Shown: positions 24,684 to 33,424, numbered from the stretch's first letter. The stretch is DNA of 64,000 bases from Rhodococcus triatomae BKS 15-14 (GCA_000341795.1 AODO01000063.1:59940-123939), one strand, 5' to 3'. The notes: a model not told the origin generated them from the letters alone. Program-made: numbers and translations.

Positions 24684-25691
24684 TCACACCAACGCACGCA
24701 ACCGCGGCGCCAAATCCCGCTCGAACAACTCCAGAAAACGCCGCTGATCATGACCCGGCGCATGAAACACCAAATGATTCAACCCCGCATCCACATACTC
24801 CTTCACCCGCCCCACCGCCTCATCCGGATCCGACGCCACAATCCACCGCTTCGCCACCTGCTCGATCGGCAACGCATCCGCCGCCGCCTCCATCTCGATC
24901 GGATCCTCGATCGAATGCTTCTGCTCCGGCGTCAACGACAACGGCGCCCAGAACCGCGTGTTCTCCAACGCCAACTCCGGATCCGTGTCGTACGAAATCT
25001 TGATCTCGATCATCCTGTCGATCCCCCCCACATCCCGCCCCGCCTTCTCCGCACCCTCCGCCACCGCAGGCATCAACTTCTCCGTGTACAACTCCATCCC
25101 CTTACCCGACGTACAGATGAACCCATCCCCCGCCCGACCCGCATACCGCGCCACCACCGGACCACCCGCCGCGACATACACCGGAATCCCACCCTCCGGC
25201 ACGTCATAAATCGACGCACCCTTCGTGGAATAGAACTCCCCCTCGAAATCAACCCGATCCCCCGACCACAACTCCCGCATCAACCGCACCGACTCCCGAA
25301 GACGCGCAAACCGCTCCTTGAACTCCGGCCACTGACCCGAATACCCCGTCGCGATCTCGTTCAATGCCTCACCCGTCCCCACCCCGAGCATCACCCGACC
25401 CGGATACAAACACCCCATCGTCGCGAACGCCTGCGCAATCACCGCCGGGTTGTACCGAAACGTCGGCGTCAACACCGACGTCCCCAACTGAATCCGCTCC
25501 GTCCGCTCCCCCACCGCCGTCATCCACGCCAACGAAAACGGCGCATGACCACCCTTGTGCCGCCACGGCTGAAAATGATCCGACACCGTCGCCGAATCCA
25601 TCCCCCGCTCCTCCGCCAACACCGCCAACTCCACCAGCTCACGCGGCCCGAACTGCTCCGCCGACGCCTTGTAACCAAGCTTCAGTGCCAC
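24684..25691 (-). CDS. fgd: F420-dependent glucose-6-phosphate dehydrogenase
   Basis: The 335-residue protein matches Fgd1 over its length: [87 protein letters not shown], and [20 protein letters not shown]. It oxidises glucose-6-phosphate to 6-phosphogluconolactone and reduces coenzyme F420, supplying F420H2. GTG start with GGAGGATCACA. Codon use is unlike every neighbour: G- and T-ending codons dominate where the rest of the window uses C-ending ones, which suggests recent acquisition. Confidence 0.95.
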   Translation of the reverse strand: MALKLGYKASAEQFGPRELVELAVLAEERGMDSATVSDHFQPWRHKGGHAPFSLAWMTAVGERTERIQLGTSVLTPTFRYNPAVIAQAFATMGCLYPGRVMLGVGTGEALNEIATGYSGQWPEFKERFARLRESVRLMRELWSGDRVDFEGEFYSTKGASIYDVPEGGIPVYVAAGGPVVARYAGRAGDGFICTSGKGMELYTEKLMPAVAEGAEKAGRDVGGIDRMIEIKISYDTDPELALENTRFWAPLSLTPEQKHSIEDPIEMEAAADALPIEQVAKRWIVASDPDEAVGRVKEYVDAGLNHLVFHAPGHDQRRFLELFERDLAPRLRALV

Positions 25692-25867
25692 TGTGATCCT
25701 CCGGTCGGGTGGTTGCCTGCCACGAGCTCAGGCTTGCACGCTTTCGCGCATCAATTGCCCGTAATCATGCAAACGGGGTGTTCGGCTGTCAATATGTGGG
25801 CAGCAGACGGCTACGATCGGCGGACCGCGCCCCGACAACAGCCGGTCATTGCCCGAGGAGGAACCGC

Positions 25868-26635
25868 TTGTCCGCGAGCACCCGACGACACCGAATACTC
25901 GAGCTGCTCCTCGCCGACGGCTACGTCGAGGCGAAGACGCTGTCCAAGGAACTCGAAGTCGACGCATCGACCATCCGGCGCGATCTCGACGCCCTGGTTC
26001 GGCTCGGCAAGGCCGAACGAACCCACGGCGGCGCGCGTCCGGTCGAGGGCGCGCACTCCGAAATCCCCTACGCCGTCAAGGAACACGCGCAACAGGAGCA
26101 GAAGGCTGCGATCGCGCACGAGGCCGCCGGGCTCGTGCGCGACGGCGACAGCGTCATCCTCGACAGCGGCTCCACGACCTATCAGGTCGCCGCCGCGCTG
26201 CGGCTGCGAGCCGGTCTCACGGTCATCACCAACGACCTGCGCATCGGGAAGTTCGCGGCGACCTTCCCCGATGTGCGACTGCTCGTCACGGGCGGTGAAC
26301 TTCTGGGCTCGGTGTTCACCCTCGTCGGTGAGCGGACGGTCGAGTTCCTGTCCGACTACTCGGTGGACTGGACGTTCCTCGGCGCGGACGCTCTCGACCC
26401 GGTCGCCGGCATCACCAACACGAACACCCTCGAGATCCCCGTCAAGAGGGCGATGATCGCGGCAGCGGCACGCACCGTCGTGCTCGCCGACAGCTCCAAG
26501 TTCGGGCAGCGCGCGCTGGCCCGGGTCGCGACGATCACCGAAGTGTACACGATCGTCACCGATTCCGGCCTGCCGCGGAGCGACGCCGATCGTTACGGCC
26601 CGGGACTGCGTCGCGTCGACATCACCTCGGACTGA
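25868..26635 (+). CDS. DeoR/GlpR family transcriptional regulator
   Basis: The 255-residue protein starts at TTG 25868, 6 nt after GAGGAGG. The DeoR helix-turn-helix is RRHRILELLLADGYVEAKTLSKELEVDASTIRRDLDALVRLGKAERTHGGA. The sugar-phosphate sensor domain has ILDSGSTTYQVAAAL, TVITNDLRIG, VGERTVEFLSDYSVDWTFLGADAL and VVLADSSKFG. It probably senses a phosphosugar. It diverges from fgd, so control of fgd by sugar phosphate is an attractive inference but no operator was identified. Confidence 0.85.
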   Translation: MSASTRRHRILELLLADGYVEAKTLSKELEVDASTIRRDLDALVRLGKAERTHGGARPVEGAHSEIPYAVKEHAQQEQKAAIAHEAAGLVRDGDSVILDSGSTTYQVAAALRLRAGLTVITNDLRIGKFAATFPDVRLLVTGGELLGSVFTLVGERTVEFLSDYSVDWTFLGADALDPVAGITNTNTLEIPVKRAMIAAAARTVVLADSSKFGQRALARVATITEVYTIVTDSGLPRSDADRYGPGLRRVDITSD

Positions 26636-26681
26636 GTCGCCGGGAAGGACGACGTTCCGCCGTCTCGCGGCGGTACCGCGT

Positions 26682-27353
26682 TCAACCGAGGTCGATGTTC
26701 CCGACCATCGGTACCAGATACCGTCGCGCGATCAGCGTCAGCTGCTCGTCGTCGTCGAGATCGACGATCTGACTCGGCACCATGAGGAACGAGGCGGAGA
26801 TCCGCACCATCAATTCGGCGGTGAGATCGACGTCGAGGTCGGCGGTGATGTTGCCGGCCTCCTGTTCACGGTGGAGCTGACCGGCGACGAATTCGCGTAC
26901 GGCGACGAACGTGCGTCCGTCGTCGCCGACGATCGAGCCGAGAAGATTCGGCTCGGACTCCAGGAGCCTGCCGATGAAGGGGTTGCCTGCGATGGCGCGC
27001 AGGGAGCTCACGAACCCGAAGACGATGCGGTCTGCGACGGTCCTGGCGCTGGTGATGTCGACGATGTACTGCTCGAAGTAGCGCCGGAACTCGCGGTGGA
27101 TGACCTGCTCGACGAGGTCGTCCTTCGTCGCGAACCTGCGGTACAGGGTGACTCGGGACAGGTTCGCCCGCTTGGCGACCTCTTCCATCGAGGTTCGCTG
27201 GACGCCGGTGCGACTGAACTGCTCGTACGCGGCGTCGAGCAGGCGGCTTCGTACCGCGTCGGCGTCGTCGGCCTGTTCCACGGCGTCGACGTACGCACGT
27301 TCGAGCAGCGAGCGAGCGGCAGACGGGTCGTCGCCGGTCGGAGCGGGTTCCAC
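26682..27353 (-). CDS. TetR family regulator divergent from lcp (LcpR-like)
   Basis: The 223-residue protein has the TetR domain AVRSRLLDAAYEQFSRTGVQRTSMEEVAKRANLSRVTLYRRFATKDDLVEQVI and a helical C-terminus. GTG at 27353 is chosen because AGGAGG lies 5 nt before it. It is transcribed away from lcp across a 176-nt gap holding a perfect 12-bp inverted repeat. TetR repressors next to lcp control rubber oxygenase genes in other actinomycetes, so the same is inferred here. Confidence 0.85.
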   Translation of the reverse strand: MEPAPTGDDPSAARSLLERAYVDAVEQADDADAVRSRLLDAAYEQFSRTGVQRTSMEEVAKRANLSRVTLYRRFATKDDLVEQVIHREFRRYFEQYIVDITSARTVADRIVFGFVSSLRAIAGNPFIGRLLESEPNLLGSIVGDDGRTFVAVREFVAGQLHREQEAGNITADLDVDLTAELMVRISASFLMVPSQIVDLDDDEQLTLIARRYLVPMVGNIDLG

Positions 27354-27442
27354 ATGCACCTCCTGAGCGCTGCCTGATCGTATCCGGCGGGTGTCGCACG
27401 CAACCAATCACACCCCTTGTGGTGCAGATCACATGCTGATAC

Positions 27443-27473
27443 AAAGATACAAAGATACGTACTTTGTATCTTT
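27443..27473. promoter_or_regulatory. Inverted repeat operator AAAGATACAAAG-7-CTTTGTATCTTT upstream of lcp
   Basis: Perfect 12-bp arms with a 7-nt spacer, embedded in a tandem GATACAAA repeat and unusually AT-rich for this genome. It lies 56 nt before the lcp ATG and 89 nt before the divergent TetR start, the expected place for a shared operator. Confidence 0.75.
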
Positions 27474-27529
27474 GCGCCATCAGGATCACGACGGCCAATT
27501 CGTCGTTCGACGTAAGGGGGATATGCGGC

Positions 27530-28762
27530 ATGGATCAGCTCAATCGGCGCACCGTGTTGAGGGCAGGCGGCACGCTCGGCGCGCTCGGCGCATTCACGAT
27601 GGCGGCACCTGCGGGGGCGAAGCCCCTGTGGACCTGGTCGCCGAAGGGCTCGGTCATCGGCGCCGGAAACGGCGCCGATCCCCGCGGGGTGTGGGACACC
27701 GAGGCCGATCCACTGGTCGCCTCGATCCTCGACCGGGGCGATGCTCCGAAGGTCAATGCGCTGCTTCGCAATTGGAACAAGAACGGACAGCCGCTGCCCG
27801 ACGGGCTGCCCGCCGACATTCGCGACTTCCTCGAGCGGCACCGCCAGCTGCCCGCGTGGGCCGACACCGACAAGCTCGAGGCGGCTGTCCAGTTCAACGA
27901 GAAGCGTGGCCTCTACCTCGGCGTCCTGTACGGCTTCGTCAGCGGCATGATGAGCACCGTCATCCCGAAGGAGGCGCTGGCCGTCTACTACTCGAAGGGC
28001 GGCGCGAACATGAAGCGCCGCATCGCGCGCACCGCGAAGCTCGGCTACGACATCGGGTCCCGCAACGCGTATCGCGCCGACGGCGAGATGATCGTGACGT
28101 CCCTCAAGACTCGACTCGCGCACGCGGGCGTTCGTCACCTGCTGCCGCAGTCACCGCACTGGGTCGGCGCGGCACCCGAGGACATCCCGATCAGCCAGGC
28201 CGACATGATGGTCACCTGGCACAGCCTGCCGACCTCGATCTGGCGCATGCTGAGCAGCTGGGGCGTGCGCATGGATCCGGTCGAGTCCGAGGGCTACCTG
28301 CACTCGTGGCAGCTCAGCGCTCACATGCTCGGCATCGAGGATCAGTACATTCCCTCGACCTGGGCCGAGGCGGACTCGCAGGCGAAGCAGGCGCTCGATC
28401 CGATCCTCGCGCCGACCGCCGAGGGCATCAAGCTCGCCGACATGCTGCTCGACCTCGGGGCCGGGCTCGACTTCACCCTCCTGACCCGGCCGATCCTCGG
28501 CGCGCTCACCCGCTACATGCTCGGCGACCAGGTGGCGGAATGGCTGCACATCCCCCGTGAACCCGTCTGGGGCACCCTGCTCGAAACGGCCTGGCGCCCG
28601 TTCGTCGCCGTCCGCGAGGGGTTGGTCCTCAACGTCCCGCTGGCACCGGAGGCGGCCTGGATGTTCGACGAGTTCCTGCGCCAGTTCGTGCTGCTCTACG
28701 TGAGCGAGCTCCGTCCGATCAAGATCGAGATCCCCGAGTTCAACAACCCGAATCTGCGCTGA
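27530..28762 (+). CDS. lcp: Latex-clearing protein, secreted haem rubber oxygenase
   Basis: The 410-residue protein carries a Tat signal (NRRTVLRAG, then a hydrophobic stretch and cleavage near AGA) and the DUF2236 catalytic core. Lcp is a b-type haem enzyme that cleaves cis-1,4-polyisoprene into oligo-isoprenoids with keto and aldehyde ends outside the cell. Residues numbered as in the Streptomyces K30 enzyme are visible: Arg164 and Thr168 (RRIARTAKLGYD) and the axial-ligand position His198 with His203 (RLAHAGVRHLL). Position 167 is Arg here. The ATG follows AAGGGGG. A strong hairpin ends the transcript; no oxi-type aldehyde dehydrogenase genes follow. Confidence 0.95.
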   Translation: MDQLNRRTVLRAGGTLGALGAFTMAAPAGAKPLWTWSPKGSVIGAGNGADPRGVWDTEADPLVASILDRGDAPKVNALLRNWNKNGQPLPDGLPADIRDFLERHRQLPAWADTDKLEAAVQFNEKRGLYLGVLYGFVSGMMSTVIPKEALAVYYSKGGANMKRRIARTAKLGYDIGSRNAYRADGEMIVTSLKTRLAHAGVRHLLPQSPHWVGAAPEDIPISQADMMVTWHSLPTSIWRMLSSWGVRMDPVESEGYLHSWQLSAHMLGIEDQYIPSTWAEADSQAKQALDPILAPTAEGIKLADMLLDLGAGLDFTLLTRPILGALTRYMLGDQVAEWLHIPREPVWGTLLETAWRPFVAVREGLVLNVPLAPEAAWMFDEFLRQFVLLYVSELRPIKIEIPEFNNPNLR

Positions 28763-28823
28763 CCGGCGCCCGTCCCGCCGCGGTCCTCGTCGAGTGACCG
28801 TGGCGGGGTCGCGTCCGCGCCCG

Positions 28824-28857
28824 CAACGCCACGCACCGTCATCGGCGCGTGGCGTTG
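28824..28857. terminator. Hairpin terminator after lcp
   Basis: Perfect 11-bp arms CAACGCCACGC/GCGTGGCGTTG with a 12-nt loop, 61 nt past the lcp stop and 91 nt past the stop of the convergent HadB-like gene. Probably serves both. Confidence 0.75.
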
Positions 28858-28948
28858 TGGCGTTTCCGAACGCACGAATCGAATCGGGTCGGCAGCGCCG
28901 CCCTCTCGGATGCGGCGGCCGCGCCGGCGGTGGGCGAGCCGGCGAAGC

Positions 28949-29380
28949 TCAGTCGCGGAAGCGGGCGAGCACCTGAGTCTTGCCGAGAACCGTCCTGCCG
29001 CCGTGCGTGACGGTGACGTCGAGGCGGGCGGTGCGCTCCTCCTCGTCGAGCCGCGCGACCTTCGCCGTGACGGACAGGTCGGCCCCGTCGATCGCGTCGA
29101 CGACGACGGGGCGGGTGAACTTGGTCTCGTAGGACACCACCGCGGTCGGATCCACCAGCCAGTCGACGACGACCTGCAGCGCGAGGCCCGCGGTGAGCAT
29201 GCCGTGCGCGAGGACGCCGGGCAGCCCGACGGACGCCGCGATCGCGTCGTTGTAGTGGATCGGGTTCGTGTCACCCGAGGCGCCGGCGTACCGGACCAGG
29301 TCCTCACGGGTGACCGTCAGCTCGGACTTCGCGACGATCGCGCCGAGCTCGAGCCCGGCGAAGGCGGGGGCGGCGCTCAT
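28949..29380 (-). CDS. HadB-like MaoC hot-dog dehydratase subunit
   Basis: The 143-residue protein has the R-hydratase core VRYAGASGDTNPIHYNDAIAASVGLPGVLAHGMLTAGL, with the catalytic Asp and His in place. This is the HadB subunit of the 3-hydroxyacyl-ACP dehydratase of mycolic-acid FAS-II, or a paralogue. The ATG overlaps the stop of the HadA-like gene (ATGA), so the two form a heterodimer operon. Confidence 0.88.
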   Translation of the reverse strand: MSAAPAFAGLELGAIVAKSELTVTREDLVRYAGASGDTNPIHYNDAIAASVGLPGVLAHGMLTAGLALQVVVDWLVDPTAVVSYETKFTRPVVVDAIDGADLSVTAKVARLDEEERTARLDVTVTHGGRTVLGKTQVLARFRD

Positions 29381-29823
29381 GCGTCCTCTCCTCGGTGGAG
29401 CAGCGTGGAGGTGATCGTGGCGACCGACGCGCCCGACGCATCCCGGATCTCGAAGACCGCGGTGAGGAATTCGCTGCCGGCCCGCTCCGTGACATCGGTG
29501 ATCGTCAGCGTCGTGGCGAGATCGTCACCCGCGACGATGGGACGGTGGTGCTCGATCTTCTCCGAACCGTGCACGACACGGCTCGGGGTGAGCCCGATGC
29601 CGGGCGTGTCGAGCATCGTCAGGATCGCCTTGCCCTGCATCACGGAGGTGAACGTGGTGGGTGCGACGACATCGGCGAAGCCGGCCGCACGCGCGGCGTC
29701 GACGTCGACGTGCAGCGGGTTGCTGGACCGGATCGCCCGGGCGAAGTCACGGATCTTCTCGCGGCCAACGAGGTAGTTCGTCGGGTGGAAGACCCGCCCG
29801 GCGAGGGTGGGGCTGACTGGCAT
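29377..29823 (-). CDS. HadA-like FAS1-type dehydratase subunit
   Basis: A 148-residue hot-dog protein: GRVFHPTNYLVGREKIRDFARAIRSSNPLHVDVDAARAAGFADVVAPTTFTSVM, then EKIEHHRPIVAGDDLATTLTITDV. This is the N-terminal-half hot-dog type (MaoC_dehydrat_N) seen in HadA/HadC, which lacks full catalytic residues and pairs with HadB. Start at 29823 is placed where conservation begins. Without rpmG2 or a HadC gene nearby this pair may serve a secondary lipid rather than the main mycolate cycle. Confidence 0.85.
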   Translation of the reverse strand: MPVSPTLAGRVFHPTNYLVGREKIRDFARAIRSSNPLHVDVDAARAAGFADVVAPTTFTSVMQGKAILTMLDTPGIGLTPSRVVHGSEKIEHHRPIVAGDDLATTLTITDVTERAGSEFLTAVFEIRDASGASVATITSTLLHRGEDA

Positions 29824-29885
29824 CGGGAGAGCGTACCGCCACCGGCCCGATTTGTCGGTGTCGTTGGCGGTGGACGTGCAACAGC

Positions 29886-30611
29886 TCACACCGCGGCCAA
29901 CCAGCCGATCAGATCGTTGGTGAGCAGGTCACCGACGTCGGCGACGTCCTCGCCGAGCGCACCGAGGTCGAGGACGTACACGCTGCGCCGGTCCCGTCCG
30001 TGGTGCCGCATGAGCAGCCCGCGGCCGCCGCTGTCGTCTCCGACGAGTGTCCAGCCGGGCGCGTATCGCGCCACCTCGAACGTCTCGTTCCGCTCCGCGA
30101 TCTCGTGCGGCCCGTACAGCAGCAGGCCGTCGGGACGCAGCAGACCCGGTGTCGCGCGCCACAGCTGCGCGATCGTGGGATTGGGGCCGTCCCGCAGTCC
30201 GCGGGCGCGGGCGTCGTGGACGGCGAGGAAGCCCGCGAAGGTCTCGGCGACCGGGTCTTCCTCCCCGTCGAACGGGTCACGCCGCACGATCGGGCATTCC
30301 CCGTCGGCCCTCCGCCGGTCCAGCGCGAATCGATGCTCGGCGCCGTCGTCCTCGACGTGGAAACACAGCCGATCGTCGTCACGGCGCCATGCGGCGGTGA
30401 TCGCATCGGAGTCCTCGACGTACTCCGGCGGCGAGACCGTGGCGATCGAGGCGCCTCCGACCGCACCGCTGCCGTACTCGGCGAGCCACCATCGGTACGA
30501 CGGCGGCAGCGGGCCGAGCACCGCCTCCGCGTGCTCGATCCAGTGCGGTGGTGTGCCGGCGCGGTGGGGTGCACCGAGAAGCGCACGCACCTGTTCGAGA
30601 TCGGGTGTCAC
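29886..30611 (-). CDS. SMI1/KNR4 (SUKH) domain protein
   Basis: The 241-residue protein starts at GTG 30611 and has the SUKH core: LGPLPPSYRWWLAEYGSGAVGGASIATVSPPEYVED, then DDRLCFHVEDDGAEHRFALD and PIVRRDPFDGEEDPVAETFAGFLA. SUKH proteins serve as immunity proteins to secreted toxins or as regulatory scaffolds. No toxin is adjacent; the next gene, divergent, is a DUF4303-HEAT protein, another immunity-type domain. Confidence 0.8.
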   Translation of the reverse strand: MTPDLEQVRALLGAPHRAGTPPHWIEHAEAVLGPLPPSYRWWLAEYGSGAVGGASIATVSPPEYVEDSDAITAAWRRDDDRLCFHVEDDGAEHRFALDRRRADGECPIVRRDPFDGEEDPVAETFAGFLAVHDARARGLRDGPNPTIAQLWRATPGLLRPDGLLLYGPHEIAERNETFEVARYAPGWTLVGDDSGGRGLLMRHHGRDRRSVYVLDLGALGEDVADVGDLLTNDLIGWLAAV

Positions 30612-30798
30612 AGCCGAAGCGTAGGGCTTGTGCCCCGATCCCTCTCGGATGCACCTGGCGAATCGAGCGTCGTCCCGGAAGGCGGAGGAGAAGCAGATAC
30701 CGGGGTTGTATCTGCGCCGACGACACCGCAGCAGGGCGGCGATCGAACGCCAGGAGCGCCGACAAGGGGATTGGGAGACGAGCCCTAAGGTGGGCCGC

Positions 30799-32037
30799 GT
30801 GGATGTGGCAGCGGTGATGCACGACAGGATCGTCGAGTTCGTCCGGCGGATGCGCGACGAGCGTCCCACCGACCGCATCTACGGTGCTGCCGTCCACGAG
30901 TTCTACGCCGAACACGGAGGCGTCATCTCCTGGCCGATGATCGGGGTGGCGAGCGAGGAGTCTCTTGCATCCGTCGCCACCGAGCGATTCGACGCCGAGG
31001 CGCTGCGCTGGAGCCCGGCCGACTGGCCGTGGCAGCTGGACCCGAGCGACGCCGACGACACACTCGCCGCGTCGATCACCGATGCGGCGACCGCCGGCGA
31101 GGGCACCGCCTGGGAGCGCGTGCACCGGCGGTTCGAGCGCGACGTGGTGCGGGCGTGCAGGCGAGCGCGGCGCACACTGGTCGCCGACGCCACGGTCGGC
31201 CGCGAGTTCGTCGCCGTCGCAATGGACGAAGCCTGGCAACTGATTCCGCTGTGCCTGTCGAAAGCCCAGGTGCGCAAGCACTTTCCCGAACTCGACGAGG
31301 AACAGCAGGCGATCGACCGGATCTCCGCCCTGGACCGCGACGAACAGGTCGCCGAACTGATCGGCATCATCGAGGCACCTGTGTCGCCGCCTCCTGGTTC
31401 CGAACGCGCCACCGAGTGGCTGCGCGAGGTGGGCGCTGCCACTGCACCCGCAGTGCGGGCCCACCTGACAACGGCCCGCGAGAAGTGGCGGTGGGCGAAG
31501 CTGCTCGGCGAACTCGGCGACGGCTCGCCCGATGTGATCACCGCACTGGCGGCGGTGGTCGGCAATCGGCGACTCGGCGAGGCCGATCGCGCCTGGGCCG
31601 CCGCCGCACTCGCCCGCCTGAACCGAATGGATCTGCTGGTCCCCCTGCTCGACCGACTGCCGCACGAGGTCGCGGTCCGCGGGCTCACCGCGCCGTACAC
31701 GTCGTTCCGGGACCTCGGAGTGCCCACGCCACTGGACTACCGGCCGCTCGACGCGGCACTGACCGCGGCGCCGGACCTGCACGAACCGGTGTGCGAGCGG
31801 CTGTCACCGGGCAGCGGATACTGCGAGATCGGCCCACACGAGATCCCGGCCGCCCTGGACGGTCTCGACTCCCGGTGGGCTGCGGTGCGGCGGCACGCAC
31901 TGTTCGTGCTCGCGGACGCGACTCTCGGCAAGGAGGAGCGGACCCGCTACCGCACCGCCGTCGACCGCGCGCAGCACGATCCCGACGCCCGGGTCCGGGA
32001 TTCGGCCGTGCTCGTCCGCGACCGCGCCGTGGGGTGA
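30799..32037 (+). CDS. DUF4303 domain protein with C-terminal HEAT-like repeats
   Basis: The 412-residue soluble protein begins with the DUF4303 pattern (MHDRIVEFVRRMRDERPTDRIYGAAVHEFYAEHGGVISWPMIGVASEE). It then has an alpha-helical region with repeats such as VITALAAVVGNRRLGEADRAWAAAALARL and AVRRHALFVLADATLGKEERTRY typical of HEAT repeats. DUF4303 occurs among immunity families. GTG 30799 has AAGGTGGG at 8 nt; the ATG at 30817 is possible. It converges with the TetR gene 4 nt away. Confidence 0.65.
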   Translation: MDVAAVMHDRIVEFVRRMRDERPTDRIYGAAVHEFYAEHGGVISWPMIGVASEESLASVATERFDAEALRWSPADWPWQLDPSDADDTLAASITDAATAGEGTAWERVHRRFERDVVRACRRARRTLVADATVGREFVAVAMDEAWQLIPLCLSKAQVRKHFPELDEEQQAIDRISALDRDEQVAELIGIIEAPVSPPPGSERATEWLREVGAATAPAVRAHLTTAREKWRWAKLLGELGDGSPDVITALAAVVGNRRLGEADRAWAAAALARLNRMDLLVPLLDRLPHEVAVRGLTAPYTSFRDLGVPTPLDYRPLDAALTAAPDLHEPVCERLSPGSGYCEIGPHEIPAALDGLDSRWAAVRRHALFVLADATLGKEERTRYRTAVDRAQHDPDARVRDSAVLVRDRAVG

Positions 32038-32040
32038 CGG

Positions 32041-32637
32041 TCAGCCGAGTTCGGGGTCCAGCGGATCTCCCTCGTATCGCTGCAGGAACTCCTCGACGAG
32101 TGCGACGGTCTCTGCGTGCCCGCCTTCCACACCGAGATGCGACTCCATCACCGTCACCCGCGAGAGGCTGGTCATCATCACCGACACCACTGCGGGGGTG
32201 TAGATCTCGTCGACCCCGTATCGCGGGAGGATCTCGGAGAGCGCCTCGATCTGCGCGTCCCGGAAACGCGTCGAGAAGTCGGCGATCTCCTGCCGGAGGT
32301 TGGGCCGGTGGTTGGCCATCGCGATGTACTCCATCGTGATCACCACGGCATTCGGGTCGGTGCTGAACTTCCACAACGCCCGCAACGGTTGCGGTGACTT
32401 CATCAGCTGCGCCTGGTATTCCAGCCCCTGCTCCGCACGCCGGCGGAACACTTCGAGCAGCAGTTCGTCCATGGTGCGGAAGTAGTAGTACACCAGCTGC
32501 GGCTTGAGGCCGGCCTTGTCGGCGACCCGACGCGAACTGACCGCTGCGTACCCCTCTCCGAGGAGGATCTGTTCCGCCGCGTCGAGCAACACGCCCCGGT
32601 TCTTCGCGTCCGGCGCACCGATCCTGCGGGTCGTCAC
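32041..32637 (-). CDS. TetR family regulator of the mce operon (inferred)
   Basis: The 198-residue protein has a TetR domain (RGVLLDAAEQILLGEGYAAVSSRRVADKAGLKPQLVYYYFRTMDELLLEVF) and a helical sensor. It lies just downstream of the mce operon on the same strand but has its own promoter region. The 18-bp sequence at 32714-32731 in front of it recurs exactly at the mce promoter (42098-42115), so it probably represses both itself and the operon. GTG start after GGAGGT. Confidence 0.85.
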   Translation of the reverse strand: MTTRRIGAPDAKNRGVLLDAAEQILLGEGYAAVSSRRVADKAGLKPQLVYYYFRTMDELLLEVFRRRAEQGLEYQAQLMKSPQPLRALWKFSTDPNAVVITMEYIAMANHRPNLRQEIADFSTRFRDAQIEALSEILPRYGVDEIYTPAVVSVMMTSLSRVTVMESHLGVEGGHAETVALVEEFLQRYEGDPLDPELG

Positions 32638-32713
32638 GCTTCTGCCACCTCCGACTCGACATCTCGCGTCCGTGGATTCTCCTGCGCAAGAATTCCGCAG
32701 ATTCTATCGTGCG

Positions 32714-32731
32714 GCTGATCGACTGCTCAGC
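32714..32731. promoter_or_regulatory. mce-locus operator, copy near TetR (GCTGATCGACTGCTCAGC)
   Basis: Identical over 18 bp to the copy at 42098-42115. On the minus strand it lies about 78 nt before the TetR start, covering a possible -35 (TGAGCA) that is 17 nt before TAGAAT. Confidence 0.75.
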
Positions 32732-32765
32732 GCTATGTCCGGAGTCGGGGTGCCCACCGCCGAGG

Positions 32766-33380
32766 TCACGGCAGATCCACCTTCGACGCGAGCCACCGGC
32801 CGTCGACCAGTTCCATCGTCATCACCACCCGGGACCGGTCCATCCTCGGTTCCGGGGTGACCGTGTTGGTCACCGCCTGATCGACGAACAACAACACCTC
32901 GACCTTCGTCGGGGTCGCGGACTTGATCCCGTCCTCGACGACGACACCCTTCGCGTCGGCCCTGTTGTCGATGAGCAACTGCTTGAGCTGTTCGCTCGAC
33001 TGCGAATACATGTCCTTGAACTCGCCCGTCGCGCCGTCGAGTACGTCGGTGAAGTTCTGATCGAGTCCGTCGGCGCTGATACTCGTCAAGGTCACGGCGT
33101 AGTTCCGGGCCGTCGCCCGAGCCTGTTCGGCTGCGGATTCGATGTCGTTGGCGTTCTTCAGTTTCCACCCGAAGACCGCGGCCAGCGCGACGGATGCCAC
33201 CACGACCGTCACCAGCACCGCGCCGAGCAGCCGCCGCGGCCACCTGCTCGCCGTTGCCGACCGTCCCCCGTCGGCCGGCGGAACCTCTCGATCCGTGGCC
33301 GTGTCCCCGGCGGCGGTGCCGCCCGTCGTCCCGCCGGCGGTGCCGTCGGCGACCTCGTCGGTCCGTGTGTCGATGCTCAT
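32766..33380 (-). CDS. Mce-associated membrane protein (Mas/Mam)
   Basis: The 204-residue protein has a glycine/threonine-rich cytoplasmic tail, one membrane span (LLGAVLVTVVVASVALAAVFGW) and an outer domain ending MTMELVDGRWLASKVDLP, the usual Mas pattern. Mas proteins stabilise Mce complexes. It follows mceF by 44 nt and is the last gene of the operon; other mce loci commonly have two or more such genes. Confidence 0.85.
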   Translation of the reverse strand: MSIDTRTDEVADGTAGGTTGGTAAGDTATDREVPPADGGRSATASRWPRRLLGAVLVTVVVASVALAAVFGWKLKNANDIESAAEQARATARNYAVTLTSISADGLDQNFTDVLDGATGEFKDMYSQSSEQLKQLLIDNRADAKGVVVEDGIKSATPTKVEVLLFVDQAVTNTVTPEPRMDRSRVVMTMELVDGRWLASKVDLP

Positions 33381-33424
33381 CTGTCGCTCCTGTTCACTCG
33401 GCGCTTCCGTTCATCGGGCACGAC

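Noticed and set aside
28949..29823. HadA/HadB-like genes considered as part of rubber degradation with lcp
   Set aside because: They are on the opposite strand, separated by a terminator, and are dehydratases of fatty-acid elongation type rather than Oxi-like aldehyde oxidising enzymes.
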